Source: Flammula alnicola (lineage: Eukaryota > Basidiomycota > Agaricomycetes > Agaricales > Strophariaceae). Taken from it: a stretch of DNA of 64,000 nt. This document shows positions 57,589-64,000 of the stretch, one piece after another (the first letter of the stretch is position 1; each line of letters begins with the position of its first letter). Both the position numbers and the translations under genes were made by a program. The stretch spans positions 496,001 to 560,000 of the forward strand of contig JADNRV010000008.1 in assembly GCA_015499995.1 (NCBI GenBank), given 5' to 3'. Below the pieces are notes generated by a model that saw only the letters and a list, made by a program, of their open reading frames with translations, made no database searches and was not told where the DNA came from.

Positions 57589-58215
57589 ATGTCTTTGAAC
57601 ACCAACAAACGTCGCCTGTATCTCGCGTACTTCACTCGAACTCCCAGCGTCGGAAATCCCTTGATATTCCACTCTGCTTTCCTGCTCTGTCCCAAGAAAA
57701 TAGACGTCAAATCTAAGGACCGGACTTGCAAGCTTATGCACGTCCAGGATAAATTGCTTCCTTCCGGTGAAAGCTTTTGGGATTTCGTGGCGGAGGACGT
57801 TCAAGGGAGGCCACTCAAGCTTCGGGGATTACTGCTTCTAGCAAAGATTCCAAGACGTATTCCCTATGAGACTATAGAAGATATCCTGAAAGGAATACCA
57901 AGACCTTCTGACGCGTCAAACCCACAGTGGCGGTGCCGCCACTGGGTTTGGGCAGGTGTCGATGTGCGTAAAACGACCTCCAATTTCTCCGAATGCAACT
58001 AAGTCGACCACTAGGCTCTTTGCGAGGCAAGCATAGTTCCGGCCCTTCCTGAAGGAAAGACTGCCAAAGATCTCTGGGCCTCTGGCTATACATTTGCAGA
58101 AGCCAAAGGGAAGCTCCTGGCTGGTTCTCTTTGGTTGACCGAGCCAGTACCGACATGCGATCGAGAGGGTCAAGAGATGCATAGTGAAATTGGAGCGTTG
58201 TCCGAGTTGGGGTAA
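57589..58215 (+). CDS. Small fungal protein resembling the DUF6914 family
   Basis: The join 57589..57963, 58015..58215 (GT-AG, phase 0) gives 208 codons, about 191 aa of clear continuity plus terminus; exact length depends on the end chosen. The pattern fits a widespread Agaricomycete family of unknown function: a start RRLYLAYF, then FHSAFLLCPK, a middle LLLAKIPRRI and the end QWRCRHWVWAGVDALCE. I name DUF6914 from general resemblance, not from a search. No signal peptide or membrane segment. The stop at 58213-58215 overlaps a possible donor (ggtaag), so a further exon is possible. Confidence 0.6.
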
Positions 58216-58420
58216 GTACAGTAGTATGTAGGTTTTGCAGTCGATGAATTGGTCCCAGTACAGCGCCTCTTCGTGATCTTTTGTAAACAATTAAAGACTT
58301 TACATCGAACAGGAACAAACTTTTTCTTTTGAGCACGAGCGCTTGACCACTGAGTACTGAGCGCTGAGCGCTGAGCAAGCGTGCGCGTCAAGTCAAGATC
58401 TGACCAATAGCAGTCGGCCC

Positions 58421-58752
58421 CAGTGTTGGACAGTCATGACTTATCCCCCAAAGTCACGGTCAAAAATCGAATGACTAGTCATGACTAGTCATGACCGGTC
58501 AATTTTGATTGACTTTTGACTGATCAACACGCACTTCAAAGCAGCCGCACATGACCCATGGAGACACTACGCATCACGCATCAGCACTACATCAGCACGC
58601 ATCCCATCACGCACCACAGACGCATAGTCGTGTGGGAATTGATTGATGGCCATCAGTCTTTTGGGTCAAGTCATTGGTCAATTTGACCAATGACTTGACT
58701 TTTGTTGACTATGACTGACTTTATTGACTAGTCAATGACTTGTCCAACACTG
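58421..58752. mobile_element. Non-autonomous hAT-type DNA transposon (MITE), 332 bp
   Basis: Inverted terminal repeats CAGTGTTGGACA and TGTCCAACACTG are flanked by perfect 8-bp direct repeats GTCGGCCC (58413-58420 and 58753-58760). Inside are many short GACTAGTCAT and TTGACT repeats in both directions, the typical clustered transposase-binding layout. No coding frame. It shares the inner TIR core AGTGTTG with the 35023-35745 element. Confidence 0.9.
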
Positions 58753-58760
58753 GTCGGCCC

Positions 58761-59156
58761 GACCGACCAGTCTCCTGGTTCCGGTTCCGGTTCCGGGCCC
58801 AGCAAGAATCACTGCAAAGGTCCAAACTTTTTTCATTCAGACTTACCTCAAAATCGCATTCGGACCAGATTGATTCCCCATAAAATTTCAATGGGCGGAG
58901 CCCGACAGCCACGACTTGTTCTCGGGGTACACCGTGGATATATCCCGAGTTGAACCAGAAATAGTTCATACGTCGAACTATCCCGTGGCCTTTACGCGTA
59001 CCCTACCGGGGACATAGGTTCCGACGTCCGCCAAGCGATGCGCTCGAGGTTGAATGGCGAATTCAGCTGCCAGATATCAAGTGGATATCCTTTAGATATC
59101 TGTCTCTCAAAGCCCACACCGTCGTGCCTACTAGAAACATAGATCTCGCAACTAGA
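58761..59156. promoter_or_regulatory. Upstream region of the alpha/beta hydrolase gene
   Basis: Contains a short GGTTCC triple repeat (about 58777-58797). No gene seen. Confidence 0.35.
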
Positions 59157-61004
59157 ATGGACCCTCTATCGGGAAAACCACACTACCCACCACCGCCCGC
59201 GCCAATCAAGGGCGAACGCACCATAAACCCCCGTCGGCGCCTTGCCCCACTCCTCGCGCCTCCCAAGCTCATCCCACTCCCAACGCCTCTACCCCAAGGG
59301 TTGAACCGCACCCATGCATTTACCTCCACGCACACACTGTCGGTACATATCCTCCCCGCAGCCTTCCCCCGCACCGGGTCTCCCCTTGGTCATGTAGTGA
59401 TACCGCCATTGGAGGACTTCCCCGGTAAGACAGGTAAAGACGACAGGAAGAAGTGGATGAAGCAGACGATGGAGAGGATGCTTTGGGAGAAGGAGGAGAG
59501 CGAGAAAGTGTTCCCGGACCCGAAGGCGGGGATCAAGGTTGCTGAGGAGGGTCTTTGGAATACGGTTTTGAGGATTCGGAGGAATAGGAGCGCTGCGGAT
59601 GGGAAGGGCATCACGATTGTGACTACGCATCCTATTGGGTTTCATAAAGAGGTACGTCGTGAAATATGGTTGAAGGAAGGCTGGTTAATAAACACTTTTT
59701 CACAGATATGGGAACCTGCTTTTAAGCACCTCATCGAACTTACAGAGGCGTCCTCGTCTCCCATCCGCATAGAGGAGTTATGGTCTCTGGAGGCCGTAAA
59801 TCATGGCGACGCTGCTCTGATCAACGGCGTCCATGTTCCAAAATTACGTCTGTGTCTCTTTCTTCCATCTTTACTATTTCATCGTATACTCATGACTATT
59901 CTTTGAATAGCGGATAGATCAGACTACGGTCGCGATCTTGCCAACTTTCTGATCCACCACCTCCCAGAAGGACGCGATGCCTTCGGCAAAGACCTTCCGC
60001 AACAGCTGATCCGCTTGCCTGATTGCCTTGCAAATGCGAGAGTTAAGAATGGCTTCGGCGATCGCCAGGTTATCGCAATAGGACATTCGCTTGGTGGAGA
60101 TGGGACGTAAGTTCTTTCTCTCTTTCCTTCCATCTTTACCTTTACTGATATCAAAGCCGTTGTTTAGTGCGTTATGCGGAATAACCTACCCCAAGCTGTT
60201 CCCTGCCCTCATTCTTATTGAAACGACTCTATTTCCACCTTCGAACAGCAAATCCCAACGCAAGGCCGCCATGATCCTGAGCACGCTCGGAAGAAGGTCA
60301 TCTTGGCCCTCTAGGTCAGTCTCACAATTTTTTCTTCTTCCGCAAATCCCATCCCATTAACAGAACAAAAATTAGACAAGAAGCCAAAAAGGCGCTGCTC
60401 AAGGCCCCTTTCTTTCAAGCGTTCGACCCCGCCGTGCTGGACGCGTATATCGAGCACGGGATGTACGAAGAGGAGAAGACGGGCGAGGTGTATCTGAAGT
60501 GCAACCCGGCCTGGGAGGCCAGCGAGTTCACGGAAAGACGGACGATGAATGAAGGCTGGGAGTTGCTGCCTACTCTGGATGAGAATGTCGAGATGAGGTG
60601 GATATTGGGCGGCCGGAAGGATGCTAGTAATTTGTATGTGCTTTCAACGGCCTTTTGGCTTGAAGCAAGAAGTTCAATATGTAATGCTGATGATTGGTTA
60701 ATTTGATAGGGTTGGCGGGCCACATATCTCGAGGCTGACTGTCTGGCGGCGGGCGAGGAACGCTTCGAATGTTATGATACCTGGAGCAGGGCATTTGGTA
60801 AAGTTATATCTATTTTATCTGGATGCGCCACACTGACTGACTTGCATGTTTAGGTTGTTCAAGAGAAACCCAAGGAAGTCGGTGAGTAATTTCAGAATAT
60901 TTATAAATCGATGCGAGCTAATGGAAAATCTAGCTGAGGACGTTGCTCTGTTTCTGGCGCATAAATTCTCGACCGAGAGGAATTTGCAGCATTCGAAATT
61001 ATGA
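59157..61004 (+). CDS. Alpha/beta-hydrolase fold protein
   Basis: A probable serine hydrolase of unknown substrate. Exons were traced from MDPLSGKPHYPPPP (an in-frame ATG at 59124 would add 11 residues) through ITIVTTHPIGFHKE, IEELWSLEAVNHGDAAL and SDYGRDLANFLIHHLP to the nucleophile elbow IGHSLGGDGT (Ser codon at about 60087). GAGHLVVQEKP near the C-terminus supplies the expected catalytic His, and DENVEMRWILGG precedes it. The stop is at 61002-61004. About seven introns. The overall pattern is that of fungal alpha/beta hydrolases often annotated in metabolite clusters, but no specific reaction can be assigned. Confidence 0.8.
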
Positions 61005-61951
61005 ATATGGAGACTCTTTATGGGGTACCTATACCTATACCCTCCCAGGTATTCTTTGCACGAAACGTTAGAGAATATCTGAAATCTGAAGAGTGGTTTA
61101 CCGTTTCCGTGACACATTCACGCGATGATCAGGCTGGGTGAAAATATTTAGCCGTCGTCGAGGCACGTGAAACAATGAGTGGGAAACGTCATGATGCGTT
61201 GAGAACGCGCAAAGTCAGCTGTTCTATTCAGTCGTCGTTTCGACTTGTATTTACAACAGCTTGCTGGGAATACGAAGAGCAAGATCAATGGCAGAAAATA
61301 GCTTGGAATAACGTACGCTGGTGATATAAAGGAGGTACCAAGGTTGCTGACCATCCCTCTCTCTTACTTTTCTTTTGCCTCCGCCCCACCGTACACCGTG
61401 TACTTACCGTCACTCCGGCTACGCCGCGACCCGCCGCCCTACCTTTTGCATCCGTTGTGATCGCCCAGAGACTAGCGCTGCTGCACTCATTGGACGATAT
61501 AAGCCGAATATGTTTCCCCGGATGTCATCGTTATCAAGCTCATGATAAAACCTCATGTTCTGATTGGCTGCTAACGAGGGCACCGCGTTGCTTTAGTCAT
61601 GTTCGAACGACCAGACCGTGACTTCGATGGCTAGACTTTCGTATCAATACGGGCTCGTGAAGGACGCATGCTGCTTGCCAGACTTACAAACTCAAGGGGG
61701 TTTTGGAACTGGAACAGAGCTAGAAATTCTCTAAAAATACTGGCGTCGAGGGAGTCATTTTTTGAAAGGCTGTTGGGATGAATCGGAACACAGAATATGT
61801 CAGAATTTCATTTCCAAGGACTCAGGAGGAGACAGGGTGAAATAAATCCGCGATAAAAGGTGTGAGCATGCGGAGGTTCAAGTTTGCAAAACAAAACGCG
61901 AGAATTGTTTCATCTGGTCTCTGACACCGACCACCACCTTTCCCCCAAAAG
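61005..61951. promoter_or_regulatory. Intergenic, cytochrome c peroxidase promoter region
   Basis: No supported gene; holds the hydrolase 3' flank and the CCP upstream region. Confidence 0.4.
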
Positions 61952-63454
61952 ATGTCGTTCAGCGCATTCCGCTACCCCCTCCGCAACGCGTTGCGTAGGT
62001 CTGCTCAGCCTTTCAAGGCTCAGTACCGCTCGGCCTTCAGCCGCAAGTTCTCGACACCTCCACCTCCGCCCCCCGCGGGTGAGGCCAAGTCTTCCAGCAC
62101 TGGTCTCTATCTCGGTCTCGGAGCTGCCGCGGCTGGTGGTCTCGCGTACTATTACTACTACACTGTTAGTGGCAAGGAGGCTGGCACCGCGCTTGCATCA
62201 GGCTTCCAGGCTGCGAAGGTCAAGGCGAACTTCGTGCCCACTAAGGAGGACTACATCAAGGTGCGTCTTTTTCCTCGCCATTTTACTGCTTTGTCGGTGC
62301 TTATTGGCATTGTCTGCAGGTATACAACAAGATTGCCGAGGTCATCGATGACGCTGGCGAATACGATGGTACGTCACCAGCAGCGTTGGCCGGTTTCTAA
62401 TGTCGCGCTCACGACCAGCGCATCATTTCAGATGGTTCTTACGGACCCGTTCTCCTCCGTCTCGCCTGGCACTCGTCTGGAACATACGATAAGGACTCTA
62501 AAACCGGCGGAAGGTTAGTCTTTCTCAGCTTGCCTAGTTTCGCTGTTAGGCCGACATGGAATAAAACCGTAACAGCAACTATGCTACCATGCGCTTCGAA
62601 CCCGAATCTCAGCACGGTGCAAACGCAGGCTTGAACGTTGCTCGCGACCTCCTGGAGCCAGTCAAGCAGCAATTCCCCTGGATTAGTTACGGTGACCTTT
62701 GGACTCTCGCTGGTGTTGCTGCTGTTCAGGTGTGTTATTGTTCTTATATTTCTTAGGGAATTGTTGATAACGCTTTCTTTAGGAAATGGCTGGCCCCAAG
62801 ATCCCATGGCGCCCTGGACGTATCGACGGTTTCTCTGCTCAAGCTACCCCTGACGGCCGTCTTCCCGACGCCTCCCAGGGCGCTGACCATCTCAGGAACA
62901 TCTTCTACCGCATGGGGTGCGTAAAATCTACAATGTTAATGTCTGGATAGATAACTGATGTTCACTTTTTGCACAGCTTTAACGATCAGGAAATTGTCGC
63001 TCTCTCTGGTGCACACGCACTCGGACGCTGCCATCGCGACCGCTCTGGATTCGACGGCCCCTGGACATTCGCCCCCACCACTGTGACAAACGATTACTTC
63101 AGGTTGTTGTTCGATGAGAAGTGGGTCTGGAGACGATGGGATGGACCTAAGCAGCTCGAGGACAAGAAGACTAAAACCTTGATGATGTTGCCCACTGATT
63201 ACGTCCTCGTTCAAGACAAGTCTTTCAAGAAATTCGCCAAGGCATATGCTGATAGCCAGGATCTATGGTTCAAGGAGTAAGTCACACCTTCATTTGCCCC
63301 TATCTTCCTCCGTTTTACTGACTCTTTACCTTCCTACAGCTTCTCTGCCGCCGTCTCCACTCTCTTTGAGCTCGGCGTCCCAACCGAACAGTTCGTGTCC
63401 CCCGAGCCTTGGATCCTGCCCACCGTGGAGGAGCAACAAGAAAAGAAGAACTAA
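61952..63454 (+). CDS. CCP1: Cytochrome c peroxidase, mitochondrial
   Basis: Reduces hydrogen peroxide with electrons from cytochrome c in the mitochondrial intermembrane space. The join 61952..62260, 62320..62368, 62432..62513, 62576..62729, 62783..62916, 62977..63276, 63340..63454 keeps frame and gives 380 aa. The N-terminus is Arg/Ser-rich (targeting signal), followed by a hydrophobic segment [17 protein letters not shown] as in the bipartite presequence of yeast CCP. Heme-pocket residues are present: distal Arg, Trp and His in [10 protein letters not shown]; proximal His in [11 protein letters not shown]; and the radical-site Trp in GPWTF. MMLPTDY and WFKDFS are conserved peroxidase class I blocks. 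Confidence 0.96.
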
Positions 63455-63855
63455 GCCGCCAACGTTTCAATACTGACTGGTAGATCCTTGTTGACACGAT
63501 ATTTACTAATAATTGCTTGATTATTTATCCTCGCTCATTTCTTTCCGTGCTGTATGAAGACGGTCCATTTAAAAGATTCAGACAAGTGCAGACTATGTTC
63601 CATGTGTAGATGAGATAGATTTAGCAAGCGGTAGATATCGTGTATGGCCTGCGGTCCTCGTAGAATAAAGTATTTTTAGATGGCGTTGCAGTATTTTTTA
63701 TGGACAAAATATTGAGTGAATGTTATCGGGGGGTGCTCTTATCAACGAGAAGTGTTCGCGATGCTCTGGAGTTGAGGAACTTGTTTGTTGATGTTCGATC
63801 TAATTGAGAAGGAGGTAACTTCCGGAATTGTGGCTTATCTAGCGCCTTGCGGCCA
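63455..63855. other. Intergenic 3' flank of CCP
   Basis: About 400 bp with no gene seen; should hold the CCP 3' UTR facing the stop of the next minus-strand gene. Confidence 0.4.
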
Positions 63856-64000
63856 TCACTCCCGCGACTCGTCCTCAGTTAAAGAGTATTCGACGACTGT
63901 ATACCAAGACGTTGCAAGACACGGCCACGTCAACAAATGGTCAATATTCTTGTCAAACGCTTTTGGAACACCCGAAAGAAACGCGTCCTTGCGCTCAGAC
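63856..64000 (-). CDS. Partial 3' end of an unrecognised gene, running off the right edge
   Basis: An open frame on the minus strand enters from the window edge and ends at the stop 63856-63858 after about 47 codons, with protein-like composition (FLSGVPKAFDKN, ending TEDESRE). The family is not recognised and only the C-terminus is visible. It could be a chance frame. Confidence 0.35.
   Translation of the reverse strand, partial: SERKDAFLSGVPKAFDKNIDHLLTWPCLATSWYTVVEYSLTEDESRE

Noticed and set aside
57456..57804. Minus-strand open frames over the DUF6914-like gene
   Set aside because: The plus strand gives a splice-consistent family-like protein; the minus frames are shadows.

Overview
The window is nuclear DNA of a filamentous basidiomycete, most likely an Agaricomycete. 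Genes are dense and cut by many introns of about 50-60 nt. The gene set fits that group: NRPS-like reductase, muskelin, alpha-arrestin, fungal subtilase and cytochrome c peroxidase, plus Ty1/copia and hAT elements. There are no bacterial operons, rRNA genes or convincing tRNA genes. Exon joins were read by eye from GT/AG sites and protein-family continuity, so ends of multi-exon genes are approximate unless exact joins are given.

Left part (1-24.6 kb) is mainly housekeeping: CCR4 deadenylase (-), mevalonate diphosphate decarboxylase (+), a secreted S8 subtilase of about 20 exons (-), then a complete and apparently young Ty1/copia retrotransposon (11011-15792, minus strand, identical LTRs, 5-bp target duplication). 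After it come a muskelin homologue (+), prefoldin subunit 4 (-) and sphingosine-1-phosphate lyase (+). Several of these genes use microexons of 9-20 nt.

Middle part (24.7-53.2 kb) is a rearranged accessory region. A P1B-type copper ATPase gene is present twice in inverted orientation (24717-28922 and 44432-48775), with its promoter and 3' flank. Upstream of the right copy is an apparently intact NRPS-like A-T-R reductase gene (49153-53161, -). A broken 3' piece of the same reductase lies downstream of the left ATPase copy, so the two arms carry the same parts in different order. Between the arms lie an unrecognised two-exon gene, degenerate repeats, a 723-bp hAT-type MITE with perfect 8-bp target duplication, a large alpha-arrestin gene and about 4 kb without a supported gene.

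Right part (53.2-64 kb) holds a cytochrome P450 (-) beside the NRPS-like gene, a small gene resembling the fungal DUF6914 family (+), a second hAT-type MITE (332 bp), an alpha/beta hydrolase (+), mitochondrial cytochrome c peroxidase (+) and probably the 3' end of another gene at the right edge (-). The NRPS-like reductase, P450 and copper ATPase together are a candidate small specialised-metabolism locus; that link is inference from position.
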